Positions 50,817-63,231 of a stretch of DNA of 64,000 nucleotides are shown here, piece after piece; the stretch's first letter is position 1, and every line of letters starts with the position of its first letter. A program made the position numbers and the translations under genes. The stretch is taken from positions 124,001 through 188,000 of the forward strand of contig QANZ01023311.1 of the NCBI GenBank assembly GCA_003254925.1, read 5' to 3'. The stretch is from Chamaecrista fasciculata. Taxonomy: Eukaryota > Streptophyta > Magnoliopsida > Fabales > Fabaceae. The notes under the pieces are model-generated. The model was not told the origin of the DNA. It saw only the letters and a list, made by a program, of their open reading frames with translations, and searched no databases.

Positions 50817-50994
50817 TTTTTTTATGGGTATCCCCTGCCTATCCGTGTAACGGTCTAAACGAAGATTAATTCTCATTCGGGTCTCAAGAGACGAAATAAC
50901 CAAAGTCTTCCCAATAATGTCAATTCTAGAGATCAAACGTGGGTCCTCTCCTTATGACGTAGCTTGTTTAGTCACTACACCAAACACTTGTTGA
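50817..50994 (-). mobile_element. tRNA-derived SINE, copy 3 (minus strand)
   Basis: On the minus strand it reads GTGTTTGGTGTAGTGACTAA, a box B-like ACGTTTGATCTCTAG, GAATGAGAATTAATCTTCG and GTTACACGGATAGGCAGGGG, then an A-rich tail at 50817-50824. Flanks TTGTCAAAGAAT (50805-50816 and 50995-51006) are a perfect 12-bp duplication. Confidence 0.85.
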
Positions 50995-51006
50995 TTGTCA
51001 AAGAAT

Positions 51007-51849
51007 ATTATTAGAGTAAACTAATTAGAAACATCACCGAATGGACAATTTGATAAAAATTAAAATACACAATTTAATTATTAACAAATTAAAATAATAT
51101 ATTTATTAATTTTTTTTATTGACTAAAATAATATATTATTTTAATTTTCTAAACACTAAATAACATTATTTTAATTTCTTAAGGATCAAAATTTTTAACT
51201 CAGTAATCTTTTAAGTACATAATTATTACTGTACTCTTTATTTTTCTATCTTTCTGTCGACTTCACACTCTTAATTTTTTTTTCCCTTTTCATACTTTAG
51301 CTATAGTAATTAGTTCTATACTTCAGAGAATCTCCTCTCCTAGATCTTAGCTTTCCATTTATGTTCATCATGAGAGTGTTGAATTGAGGTGCTTAGGATA
51401 CCTTCACTTTGGTCACATGCAGCCAAAGTGGCATATTAATAATAGAAGTGATTATTGGCCAAAAAAAATAAATAATAATAGAAGTGATTCCCTTTCATTT
51501 AAGTCCCTATTCATATTTCCCAAATTTCCTTTTGGTTTTAAAGGTAGACGTATTATCTGGTGGCATTTCTAAATTCTAAGATAAGCTTTCATTGCTTCGA
51601 TTTAAACATAGATATGTGTAAGCTAAGATAAAACAAATTATTGCTTCGATTGTGTGGAATGGGAAATATCTATGTGATGTGAATAGGCCTTGGTAGTAAT
51701 CATTGGTGAAAAATTAAAGAAAGCCCATTCAAGCAAAAATGGGCTAGTTGGTTATGGAATGGACTCTCAAGTTTTGATTTAAAGATTTTGTTTGACATGC
51801 CTGGCTAGGCTTTATCGTCAAGTCAACCATAACTTTTCATTATCTAAAA
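51007..51849. other. Intergenic, no gene recognised
   Basis: AT-rich DNA. Part of 51557-51590 (GTGGCATTTCTAAATTCTAA) recurs near 59409, outside the main direct repeat. Confidence 0.45.
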
Positions 51850-52750
51850 TGATTATGAGATGATTATGATTTATGAGCGAGTTTAATGCAAGAAACTAGT
51901 CTCACATAAAATAATAAATTATAAATATAGGTTTGAATCTCGATATTTATATTTAGTATCTCATAGTTATATGAATAGAATTATTTTTAGTGAAGTATAA
52001 AAGTGGAATCCTTTAAGTCTGTAACTGAAGGATCTAACAAAAGTGGAATCAATGTGCAAATTTTAATTATTTTAATTTCTTGAGCCCGAAAGGGGTTAAT
52101 TGTCACTAATTTATCAGCATTTTCAATAAAGTCATAATTTCCCATACACATAAGTACATAACGATAAGCACCTAAATTGTTATTAATTGAATATCGTAGT
52201 TAGGTGACAACTTTGCTTCTTCTCTTGAAGACAAAGACTTGTCTGATCCAACACATTGGTCTCTTCTTATGGAAATTAGGCAGCATCACCCACTAATATT
52301 ACTCCTACTATGTTTTAGAATTTAGTAGTCGTAATTTATTTTAGCAAGTTGATGAAGCATTCAAGAATATATAATGAAAGATACAGTTAAATACTTAAAT
52401 ACACTCCTACAGAAGCAGGTATAATTTGGTAGACCTACACAAGTCAATAATAATCTTGGTAGGTGTCGGATATTCCATTAGCATAAATTAAACGCATTGG
52501 CTTATAAAATTAAGGTCAAATAGTCATGTTCATCCTCAAACTATGAGGTAAATTTTTTTTTTCTAAAACTTTTTTTTTTCATTTTGATCTTTAAACTTTT
52601 ACATTTATTTTGTTTTGATCCCAAAATGTGATTTACTTAGTTCTATCTTATTTCTAATTGAACAATTGAGATGAACTACAAAGGAAAAAAATTACTTTTT
52701 TAATAGAAAAATCAACCATAATTTAATAAAATAATTTAATTGTAAGACTG
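51850..52750 (+). repeat. Direct repeat A, left of the aspartyl-tRNA synthetase gene
   Basis: Blocks starting GAGATGATTATGATTTATG, CTGTAACTGAAGGATCTAAC (52020), GTTTTAGAATTTAGTAGTCG (52311) and TAAGGTCAAATAGTCATG (52511) occur in the same order and orientation at 57720-59330. Several blocks are more than 90 percent alike by eye. Confidence 0.85.
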
Positions 52751-52820
52751 AATAGGTATATGTTATGTTTTGGAATTGCTTTGGTCCAAGTACATTAATT
52801 TGGTTAGATAATTTATATTA

Positions 52821-53367
52821 GGTAAAACACTCTTTCGTGCCCTAACGTTTGCGATGATTTTCAGTTATGCCCCTAACATTTCATTTGTGTCAGTTGTGCC
52901 CCCAATGTGAAATGTTAGTTTCAATTATGTCCTCACCCTCGTTAGTGTACCGTTTTTCAGAACTTTTGAGTTTCGATCCGTGTTCATTTCAATTTGTTTT
53001 GATAAATGAGTTTATGGGACATGGGTACTCATTTTCAGCTCCTAAGGATCATTTTGCACATGAAAATTTTGAGAAAAATGCTTCCTTTTGCTGCATTTCG
53101 TTTTGGTCCTTTTTGGGGTTCATTGGGTCCGATTTTCTTCGAATTTGAGGTTATTTTGAGCTTAATCTTTGAAATTGATCCAAAGAATCAAGTTTGTGAT
53201 ATCCAAAAATTAAAACCCATATGAAAATTGTGATGTCTCAAATCGTGCGAAAATTGTGTTTTTTTTTGTGGATGATTGAAATTGAGGACACAACTGACAC
53301 AAATGAAACATTAGGGACATAACTGAAAATCACAGCAAACATTAGGGGAACGAAAGGGTGTTTTGCC
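52821..53367. mobile_element. MULE-type element with long TIRs (GGTAAAACAC family)
   Basis: Starts GGTAAAACACTCTTTCGTGC and ends AACGAAAGGGTGTTTTGCC. Flanks TTTATATTA (52812-52820 and 53368-53376) are a perfect 9-bp duplication. TIRs of roughly 100 bases with mirrored CAGTTATGCCCCTAACATTT / ATTAGGGACATAACTGAAA flank about 330 bases of non-palindromic interior whose frames (52867-53224) have no domain I recognise. Confidence 0.85.
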
Positions 53368-53376
53368 TTTATATTA

Positions 53377-53647
53377 TTACATAGATGCCTATAATAATAT
53401 ATATAAAATTATAATAGATAATTCTTCTATTTAATGTAATTTATTTATAATAAAGAAAAAATAAAACAATATTGACGAAAAAAAATTTAAAAATCCATTT
53501 GAAATAATAGTAAGGTCGTTAATTCTTCTATTTAACACTAGATTTTTAGGCAACAGTGAAACTTTTGGAAGGGGACTAGTAAAATATAAGAGTTAATATA
53601 CTTGCCAAATTAAGTCAAAGAAATAACATTGAAATGTGTATTAATTA
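53377..53647. other. 3' flank of the aspartyl-tRNA synthetase gene
   Basis: AT-rich sequence that should include the 3' UTR of the minus-strand gene. Nothing else is seen. Confidence 0.4.
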
Positions 53648-56600
53648 TCAAGGTGCAAGCCTCTTAGGGTCACGGGGAAAGAGCGATGTTTTGCGGATGT
53701 TATCGAGGCCACAAAAGAGCATCACCACACGCTCCAACCCCACTCCAAATCCACCGTGCGGGGGTGCACAATTTCTGAAAATGATCAACCATGCGATATC
53801 TCAAAGCAAGAACCAAGAAACATAATATCGAGCCAGAAAGAAAAGTCTAAAATTCTACCAATCTCTAGAATATGGAACGATCTTATAAAGAATTAGAGGA
53901 TGAGAGGCGATAAAGAATGAATACCTGAAAGAGTCAAAATAGAAAGATATTGGCTTGACCTCAATTCCAAGGGACTTTGCACGTTTTTCTAATAATTCTG
54001 GCACATGAATACGCTGGGATCCTGAAATTATCTCCTCACCTAAGGCAGTAAAGTAAATACACCAGAAGGCTCACATTAACAGACAATCACATCAGATCTA
54101 GCTATGAAGGAAGGAAGTATTGTTCAAAGAAAGCAGCATATAAAATACAAGTTATGAATTATTATTGTCAGTCTTATTCTCCTACCAAGGCATCAGGCAT
54201 TCATAATCATATGATTATGACCAAAAGTCTACGGCCATAACAAAATAACATTTAGCTTACCTCGTAGAAAGACATCAAATGAGTTACTGTATGCCGGATT
54301 GTCATAACAATGCATTGTGTAAAACGGCCTTACAGCTAGCGGGTAACGGTGAAGAATGTAGAAATCAGTGCCATACCTATAATGAGAATCAGTTTGCTCA
54401 ATAATCCAAAATAATAGCTCATGACAAAAAAAATGAATAACATATAAAGTTGTGATGAAAATAAATAAATGAATGAATAAACAAAGTACTTCTCTGAAAC
54501 TAGCTGGCCCAGTTTCCTTTCGGATTCAGTATTCAAGTCACCAAAAGGGTCAATTTCTACACCAGCATCCTGCAAAGCCAGATGACGAAGTGTGGTGGGT
54601 TACTATTTACTAATTATTTTATGTTCCTTTAATTCTTTCATAACACATTTACAAGTCGTATTTATCATCCAAACATGCAAGTGTGCAGGTCAAGAAAAGT
54701 AAGAAAGCTGCGAATAGAGTACTAACTTAAGAACCCATGATTACTTTCCTTCGAGGAATATCCACTATTGAGATTCAAAAAGACTTCAATTTCAAGACTG
54801 GTTGAACTTTTAAAAAAAAAAAAAAGAAACTAATTGAACTTGACCAACGCGAATGCATAAGACGAGTGAGGTAGGGGAAAAGAAACTTCTAGGTCAAAGA
54901 AATATAGTTCTGCCCCCAACAGTGGCAGGCCCCTATCAGTGAAAACCATATCTTGGACATCTGAATAAGCAGCTACAGCCAACAGGTATAGCACCTCCCA
55001 ATGCTCAACATCCAAAAGAACAAAATTTTTAACTCAAACTTAAACGGCTGACGGAGTACATGATGATGATTTTAGCATAGTGCACCAGATTAGTTAAGAT
55101 TTAATTTTCTAGACTTATATTATGTACGGAAAAAAAAGTATAGGAAATATCAGTAGAATTAGGACAACTGCTACACGATGTCTGATGACAATCATGGGTA
55201 CTAATTAGAAGGACAAAAAATGCTTGTTGTGGATATCTCCAAATAAGTAATAGTCATTAAATCTAGGAGCCTTTTTATAAAACAACACATCATATGCTCA
55301 CTTCAGCCCCCCAAAACAGTAAATAGGCTAAATAGTCAGCTCAAATATATGAACTCCACTCCAACATCCAACATCATCCTCCAGAGTTTTCAATTTCCAA
55401 TAAACACTTGTATCTAGACAATACTTTTTGGGTGGTAACGGACTAACGGAGGGTTCTATCAATTTTTTCAACAGTTGAGCTCTCCTCATCCATCTTATTG
55501 TGATTTCTAATCATTCGCAACTCATAGTATTTAATGGAAACTGCTAAACTTTACCTTGAGCATCTTAACCCCTTCTTCATATGTAAGCCGTAGAGTCTTT
55601 GCCAAATACTGCACATTTACAAGACAATCAATCAGAAAGGACAGCCAGTAACTCAAGTACGTTAGACAAAAAAAAAATGTTGAGCAGGTACTATATAACT
55701 ATTTACTGGATGATATGCTTGTTGAGGCTCGAATACCTTTAAAGGTTGAAATGGATATTGCCTTCCCACAACTTCCAAATCCTTTGCACAGTTCTTGTTT
55801 AAACTATCAAATATCGCCACAAATAACCTATCAACTACATCCATGACCTGCCACAGAAGAGGAAGAAGAAAGCATATTAGACTATGCTCCTCAATAATTT
55901 CAGAGCTAAATGCTCAGCTATTCCTATGCACCAAATCTACCTCAGAATAATGCTTCTTAATCACCATTTCAACATCAAGACCCATAAACTCACAAAGATG
56001 TCTGTGAGTGAAGGAATTTTCTGCTCTAAAACAAGGACCAATCTCAAAAACACGGTCAAAGCGACCACAAACTGACATTTGCTTGTGAAGCTGAGGTGAC
56101 TGGGCCAGGCAAGCGGGTTGCCCAAAGTAATCCAGTTTAAAAACGGCTGCACCACCTTCACCAGACCCAGCAATCAGTTTCGGAGTGTGAATTGGAACAA
56201 AGCCTTCAGATAATAAGAATTGAATGAACACCTGTAAAGCAATGCAATCCCAAGAGAGTTGGGTCATTTATCTCAATATCAGCACTCTGAAAAAATGATC
56301 AAATCGAGTGTTTTTGTCTCCCTTGATTTAAATAAACAAAATGGTCACAATATAGATTAGTGTTATAAAGATAATAAACTACATATACAGATAAAAACTT
56401 CAAAATAAAACTTGGAGATGGTATGCTTTACAATTTCAACTTGAGACTGAATGCCGAATATTGCTTGATTGGCTGGTGTTCGAAGGTCAAGAACCCTATT
56501 ATTTAACCGAGTATCCAGATTGACACGAACAAGTTGTTCACCAGCCTACAATCATTAAATGATCCAATCAATATACATCCCAAGGGGGAAAAGATTATCA

Positions 56601-57454
56601 CTGTTGTCAAGGGCAAAATAGAAATTGAAATGATATACAAACAGGAGCATCAGCCAAAACCCAAAAGTCCTGTCTGACAAATATAGCGGTTTACACATGA
56701 GCAGAACTCTAGCCAATTTACCTGACTAGCTTTCTCAATTTCAATCTCACTTCGAGCAGCATCCTCGATATTAATAGGTAGTGTAGGGGGAGCCCTATTG
56801 ACACAGTGCAATTTCTTCACTAGGATTTCCACCTAAAAGAATAAAAAATAAATGCCATTATTGTAAACGAAAACCTTAACAAGATACTCAAAGTACTTTA
56901 TCAACAAGAATAGTACAAACCTGCTGCGAAGCGCCTTTGATAGAATTGGTGGGCACTGAGACGAGCCCTTCGATATCAACAATGGACTCACGGGTCAATG
57001 CAGTAGCATACTTCACCATCTGAGGGCTCACATCATCGGGTTGCGCCTGAACCAAACATTGAACAGTGAAATTATTCTCCCTGATAACCAAAAACGCCAT
57101 CTGCTTCCCCAAGGCACGGATCGCCTGCGCTCTGCCTTGAATCAGAACCACCTTGTTCGCCAATGAATTGTTGAGAGTTTCCACCTTGGTCCACTCTCTA
57201 TTGTCAACCTCCGTCTTTGACTGGAACTCCGAGAATGGGACATCGCCATAGTTGCCAGCGAGAGGGTCGACGGAGAGAGTCGCGGCGGCGGCGGCGGCGG
57301 CGGCTAGGGCAGCTTTTTCGCGGCGGCGAAGCTTTTCTTGCTTAGCAGCTTCTTTCTTAGCCGCTTTTTTGCTTACGGATTTTGATTCTTCACCGTCGTT
57401 TGCTGCTTGTGAGGATAGCGATGGTACTGAAGGCTCTGTCGATTCCAAAGACAT
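53648..57454 (-). CDS. Aspartate--tRNA ligase, cytosolic type; last exon apparently out of frame
   Basis: Exons on the minus strand: 56921-57454, 56722-56832, 56432-56545, 55941-56231, 55737-55847, 55555-55608, 54490-54569, 54261-54376, 53925-54039 and 53648-53775. About 551 residues are covered, close to plant cytosolic AspRS. A Lys/Glu/Ala-rich N-terminal extension (about 20-60) is followed by an OB-fold anticodon-binding domain (about 95-180) and the class II catalytic core. Motif 1 includes IHTPKL. Motif 2 is [12 protein letters not shown] (about 320-331). Motif 3 is [12 protein letters not shown], before the terminal [11 protein letters not shown]. It charges tRNA-Asp with aspartate. Exons 1-9 join in frame, but exon 10 is one base off: a run of six C on the coding strand (53756-53761 plus flank) would need five, and the usual RYGAPPHGG junction is not reproduced. 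This may be an assembly error or a real lesion. Confidence 0.9.
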
Positions 57455-57719
57455 TGGGCCACTTTAATCGGAGGTATATACTTTTTTATACTCTTTTAAT
57501 TGTCGCTCCTTAAATACTCGAAATTACAGTATAATATCTTATTTGTCAAGATTTATAATATTTTATATAATTTTTTTGTGAGTAACTTATCTCAATTAGT
57601 TATCATATATTTTGTAATAGAATACTTGGTGGTTAAGAAATTTAAGTATTAATTTGGGTTTAGTAATCTTTAGTAACTTGTATCTCAAGTAATTACATAT
57701 ATTTTCCATTATGTAAAAT
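57455..57719. other. Upstream flank of the aspartyl-tRNA synthetase gene
   Basis: Probable promoter of the minus-strand gene. AT-rich, no distinct motif called. Confidence 0.35.
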
Positions 57720-59330
57720 GAGATTATGAGATGATTATGAGCGAGTTTAATGCAAGAAACAAATCTCACATAAAATAATAAATTATAAATATAGGTTTGA
57801 ATCTCGATATTTATATCTAGTATCTCATATTTAGCTGAATAGAATTATTTCTANTTAGATAGAATTATTTCTACTTTCTAGTGAAGAATAATACAGGTAA
57901 GAAAAATTAAAAAAATTAATGTTACTTTTTTATTAACAAATCAATGCTGTATGGTGGCAGTGGCATAGGTGTGGGGATGAAACCAAGTAAATAGTTGATA
58001 ATTTTTTAATAGCATGGGTTTAATACTTTTTTTTTTTTTGCCAAAGCATGGGTTTAATACTTTAATTATAATAAAATAAAAATATAAAGACTCAATTTTA
58101 AGAATTTATATATAGAGATTAGTTTCATAATAATAAGATAAACAAAGCGTACGTTCGTGTAAATTAAATAACAAACGAGAAATAACCTCCTCCATGATTC
58201 TGATTCGTTTAAGGAAATCCTGTAAGTTTGTGACTGAAGGATCTAACAAAAGTGGAATCAATGTGCAAATTTTAATTATTTTAATTTCTTGAACCCCCCA
58301 AAGGGGTTAATTATCACTAATTAATCAGCATTCTCAATAAAGTCAAAATTTCCAATACACATAATTACATAACGATATGCACCTAAATTGTTATTAATTG
58401 AATATCGTAGTTAGGTGACAACTTTGCTTCTTCTCTTAAAGACAAAGACTTGTCTGATCCAACACATTGGTCCCTTCTTATGGAAATTAGGCAGCATCAC
58501 CCACTAATCTTATCTTATATTATATGGCTCCACCCTCTTGTGGTCCTCCACATTTTAAAACTATAGTACAAAATTAATAATAAGAGGAAAATTATTATTT
58601 GATCCATTCTTTTTTATTGAGTTAACGATTTAGTCCCTAATTTATTTTACATACATATTTGCGTGCCCGTTAGGGCACGCAAAGCCCATAGTTATATTAT
58701 ATGGCTCCACCCCTTTCTGGTCGTCCACATTTTAAAACTATAGTACAAAATTAATAATAAGAGGAAAATTATTATTTGATCCCTTCTTTTTTACTGTGTT
58801 AACGATTTAGTCCCTCATTTATTTTACATACGGGCACGCAAAGCCTCTAGTTTATTTTATGTTTTAGAATTTAATAGTCGCAATTTATATTAGCAAGTTG
58901 ATGAATATATAATGAAAGATACAGTTAAATACTTAAATACACTCCTACAGAAGCAGGTATAATTTAGTAAACCTACATAAGTCAATAATAATCTTGGTAG
59001 GTGTTGGATATTCCATTAGCATAAATTAAACTCACATTGGGTTGTTATAAAATTAAGGTCAGAAAGTCATGTTTATCCTCAAACTATGAGGTAAGTTTTT
59101 TTTGTTCTAAAACTATTTTTTATTTCATTTTAATCCTCAAACTTTAACATTTGTTTTGTTTTGGTCCCCAAGATATGATTTGCTAAGTTTCTATCGTTAT
59201 TTTCAATTGAATAATTGAAATGAATTATTTCTTTATAATATATGTCATAATAAGTTAGTTGATAAAAAAAATTTCAATTTTTAATAGAAAAATCAACCAT
59301 AATTTTATTTATAATTTATTTGACTGAATA
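57720..59330 (+). repeat. Direct repeat B, right of the aspartyl-tRNA synthetase gene
   Basis: Colinear with repeat A (51850-52750) but longer because of extra sequence at about 57890-58205 and a Helitron-like pair at 58508-58850. A single unresolved base lies at 57854 beside a short duplication of TAGAATTATTTCTA. Confidence 0.85.
58508..58850 (+). mobile_element. Two tandem Helitron-like short elements
   Basis: Two units (58508-58691 and 58692-58850) share TTATATTATATGGCTCCACC and the following 130 bases. Unit 1 ends with the hairpin GCGTGCCCGTTAGGGCACGC, then AAAGCCCATAG. Unit 2 ends GGGCACGCAAAGCCTCTAG followed by T, a CTAG-type Helitron 3' end, with part of its hairpin lost. The insertion begins TC after A. 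Repeat A lacks it and reads straight across, which marks the insertion boundaries. Confidence 0.5.
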
Positions 59331-60159
59331 TAATCTAGTAACTATATAGTAAACTGTAAGAGATGGTAAACAATAATTGTAAATAGTTGTAGTATAAGCT
59401 TTATCTTGTGGCATTTCTTAATTCTAAGATAAGCTTCGAATAGGAATACTTGAAGAATTAGAATGTGTTCGTTTAGTACGTAGGTTAATTTGTTTACGCC
59501 AATTCTTTGGCTGATTTATTTTTATCCTTTCCAAACTCACCTATTCAATGATGGGTCGGGTCAACCCATGAATTTTAACAGTACTAGAGTCAAACTGAAA
59601 CAGTAATAAAATCTGCTTCTCATGGCTTTGACCAAAATCTGGAACAAAATAGAAAAGGTTCAAGAACATGAAAAAGCCAAAGCTAATCTAATGGCTAGAT
59701 TCATATTCAAATTCATGCACTAAAGGCACAGGCAAATCAGGTACAAAAATATGTTAAACCAAAACCACATCAGTACTTTTATTTTTAGGCCGAACAAAGC
59801 AACTAGTGTCTAGAGAGGAGAATTCAGCGTTATCATTTCCCTCTCGTCCGTACGGCCCAAGAGATCATTCCATGATTATTTGCCCAGATTTTAAGATTGG
59901 CAAAAACTTTGTGTTCAATATATTGAACCAAGGTGAGCCAATGCAAAGATATTCTCGTGCATGAATCACTTGCCATGATCAGCAGCACGAATGCCTCAAC
60001 AGGTAACCATTAACCAATTCTCTAGACAAAGAAGTGATCCCATTTTTCGGTTACTTATCAATTGCATAGGCATGAGAGTTCAGAGAAGGAATAAGTTGGA
60101 CACAAGCACAATGATATAAATAAGACAACATTAATATCTACTTACAGGACTGTTCTGCA
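59331..60159. other. Intergenic, 3' flank of the RsmI-type gene
   Basis: No gene recognised. The last few hundred bases before 60160 should include the 3' UTR of the minus-strand methyltransferase gene. Confidence 0.45.
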
Positions 60160-61375
60160 TTACTTTGATTCCTCGTCCACTTCCACTGGCTTCCCAAATT
60201 TTCTTAATGCAAGTGAATATATGGTTTTTTTACTTACGGATGTTCCACCAGCTACCAACTTGACAGCCTAAACACACATCAGTAATAATCAACAATCTCA
60301 TTGAACTGATAGAGTGGGCAAGCAAACGGTCAAATGAAGATAAACTACTACTTAGCAACAGAAGCCTGTGAATTAAGTGGATTTTGGATTTAACCCTGTA
60401 TTTCTTCAGTTTTATATGTTATTTATTTTTTTTTTTTTTTAATTTTCAAATGTGTGAGGAGAACTTCAAATAAGCACCTCATAGGACCAAAAAGAGACAA
60501 GGACTATCTTCAATTCTCAATGAGTATTTTCCTATTATAAGGATATTAATTTTTTCTCTTTCCTCTGTCTTTTAACCTTTAAATATAATATTTTCTAAGT
60601 TTTGTAGGGTCTCCCTAAATGCTAGACTCCAAAATCCATTAGTATTTTCATCAGCTTGATTTGTTTGAGTAGACAATCATATCTATAATCAAGTGAGTAT
60701 CAAGCACTCAAGCTTCCATTTATTGTGCCCAGCTTAAGCAGCTTGCGGAGTAGATCCAAAATCTTTTATTGTTCAAATGAGAGCAAAATGTTACCATGGA
60801 AAGACTCTCGCCACGTGAAATCAAATCTTTTAATTCATTCTCAAGCTGAATCTCTGATGGTGGTTCAACTTCAGACTTTGTGCGCCCTTCAATCAATATG
60901 GTAAGTTCTCCCTTTGGTTGTTGCAACAAAAATGCTTTCTTGGCTTCACCAAGAGTACTACGCCAAAACTAAAAAATCATTATGTTGTTAATCAGTTAAG
61001 GATCACATAAAAACAGTACATAGAGCAAATTGATTAGCACACATTATCATGATTAAAATGAAAATTAGTTGCAAAATCAACTGCTCCAAGGTAGCCAACA
61101 TAGAAATAAGATAATTAATCAAATCAAAGTCATGTTATTAGAGTTTAGATTACCGGATACTAACTTGTAAAGAATAAATGCTAAACATACCTCTTCATGT
61201 AACTTAGTCATTTCCCGAGCAATAACACATCGCCTGCAATACCACTAGAAGAATGTAACTTAATGAGTTAGGACTAATCATAACTAACTACTACATCATT
61301 CATTTATGTCTTTCTGCAGCTCCTCTATAATCAACTAAAGATATGTTCATCAGAAAAAAAAAAAAAAAAAAAAAN

Positions 61376-61407
<32 letters not shown>

Positions 61408-63231
61408 AGTGAAAAGAGTACAACCTCTGCCGTTCCCCGCCCAAAAAGAAAACAAAAAAGAAAAAAAAGAAACTTGAATATTAGCTATAAACCCTTAATG
61501 AACCAGTTAAAGCATTTAATGCTAATAACTCTGTTTTCTTTTACATCACTTCAGTACATAAGACGAATCCAAACTCATGCTTGAATTGAATGCTACATTT
61601 TTGCATGAAAGCACTCACTTAACAAAAAATATAGAAGTATATATCATTTTCTACAAAAAACTAGAATATTAACATAAAAAATATAAGCGCATACATCAAT
61701 AAACACTTCACTTGAAAATTTTGAAACTGAGAGATGAGGAACAGATTGACAGGAAGAAAGAGATAAGACGTTGCATACTTGCAATAGTCAAAAACAGTTT
61801 TAAAACTAAACCATTATGGTTTAGGCATATTTATAGTACCTCGCATCACCAAAAGATTCAGAACATTCTTCGAGAAATTGAGAAAGTTTGTGAGGAGGAA
61901 CATAAAATATTTGTGTTGCTGCTTCATCTGCTGAAACCATGAGTCTCTTTCTTCTAGATCCAGAATGTTTAGGCAGAAAACCAACTACAGTAAAATATAT
62001 CATGTTAGGTCCCAAAATTTTGTTATCATGCCAGAGTTTTTACGGGGTCCAGTGACCAATAGAGGCAAGCAGAAATTACCAAATGTGAATTCATCAGTAG
62101 CCAAACCAGAGGCAGAAAGAGCCGATATCAAAGCACAGGGTCCAGGAATAGGAACAACAGGGATATTTTCATTAACACATAATTTGGCCTGCATTAATTA
62201 TTTCAGAAGCCTTTTTATTAACAAATCTCCATCCCACCACACACTGAAGTAAACATATAGAAATGATCACACACAGATAAATATTCAGTCAGTATAGAAT
62301 CAGCATGCTCACCAATTCCATTCCAGGATCACTGATGCCTGGTGTTCCAGCATCACTTATTAGAGCTACAATCTCACCCTGCTTCAACCTCTTCAACACT
62401 CCCTGTTCCCTTTGCGCTTCATTGAATTTGTGATAACTCATCTGAAAATCTAGAGAACAAATTTAGAATATATATTGATTGATAAACATGAATAGCAATT
62501 ATTATAAGTTTACAAGACCCATCCATACAAGGGGAGTTTTGATATTGTAGTACTGAAGCAACTTTCCGGAATGCCTTGTGTCTTCTGAAAGTATCACATC
62601 TGCTGACTTTAATATGCGGAGAGCCCTGTATGAGTGACCCAGACAGTATAAGAAAAGTCATCGAAATATAAAAGGATGCCAAAATCCACTTCTCTATAAA
62701 ATATAGGGTAATGCTAAACACCTTACTCTCAATAATTTTGGCCTGTGGTGCGAGGAAAAAAAAAAAAAGGTATAACCAAGTTAACAAGGTTTTATTCAGT
62801 ACCTGAAGGTGATATCCTCAAGATTTCCGATTGGTGTTCCTACCAGATAAAGACCAGGTTTCAGCTTACTCTGCCACAATGCAGTTCAATATAATTCGTG
62901 CTCATATGAACGGAAGTAAGCATTGGACATAAGGTGTACAAATAAAGGAGGGCTTAACCCTAGATATGAAACTTAAGCACGAAAATAAAAGACGAAAAAA
63001 GAAAGAAAGTGTAATTACATTTTTCGCCGATTCTCGATAAATCTGATCGGTTTCACTGCCGGAACCGGAGGCGGAGCAGAAGGAGAGAAAAACGAGATTT
63101 CGTGAGAAGACGAAGGAGGAATGGGTAAAGATAAATTCCTTTCGAAGGCAAATTAGGGTTTTAGGTCGAGAACGGAATGGGATTGCTGTGGTCAGAGAAA
63201 TTGCCATTGACGGCAATAGTCGAATCAACAT
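60160..63231 (-). CDS. RsmI-type rRNA (cytidine-2'-O-)-methyltransferase, probably organellar
   Basis: Exons on the minus strand: 63019-63231, 62803-62870, 62529-62625, 62313-62441, 62080-62188, 61840-61984, 61191-61233, 60795-60968 and 60160-60267. They join in frame to 361 residues. An Arg/Ser/Phe-rich N-terminal extension of about 70 residues looks like an organelle transit peptide. The tetrapyrrole-methylase fold follows: LVGTPIGNLEDIT (81-93), SEDTRHSGKLL, SDAGTPGISDPG (155-166), PIPGPCALISALSASGL. A C-terminal helix-turn-helix-like segment (VKLVAGGTSVSKKTIYSLAL) matches RsmI. In bacteria RsmI 2'-O-methylates C1402 of 16S rRNA with S-adenosylmethionine. In plants a role in chloroplast or mitochondrial small-subunit rRNA is inferred. 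Intron 6 contains a 50-base poly-A run with one N. Confidence 0.92.
61353..61402. repeat. Poly-A run with one unresolved base (61375)
   Basis: About 49 A residues with a single N in intron 6 of the RsmI-type gene. Length is probably unreliable. Confidence 0.9.

Noticed and set aside
52867-53224. Two overlapping frames of 93 and 72 codons
   Set aside because: They lie between MULE-type TIRs, overlap in different frames and show no domain.
51850-59330. The direct repeats as the two LTRs of a retrotransposon
   Set aside because: The interval contains a cellular tRNA synthetase gene on the minus strand, the repeats lack TG...CA ends and no target duplication was found.
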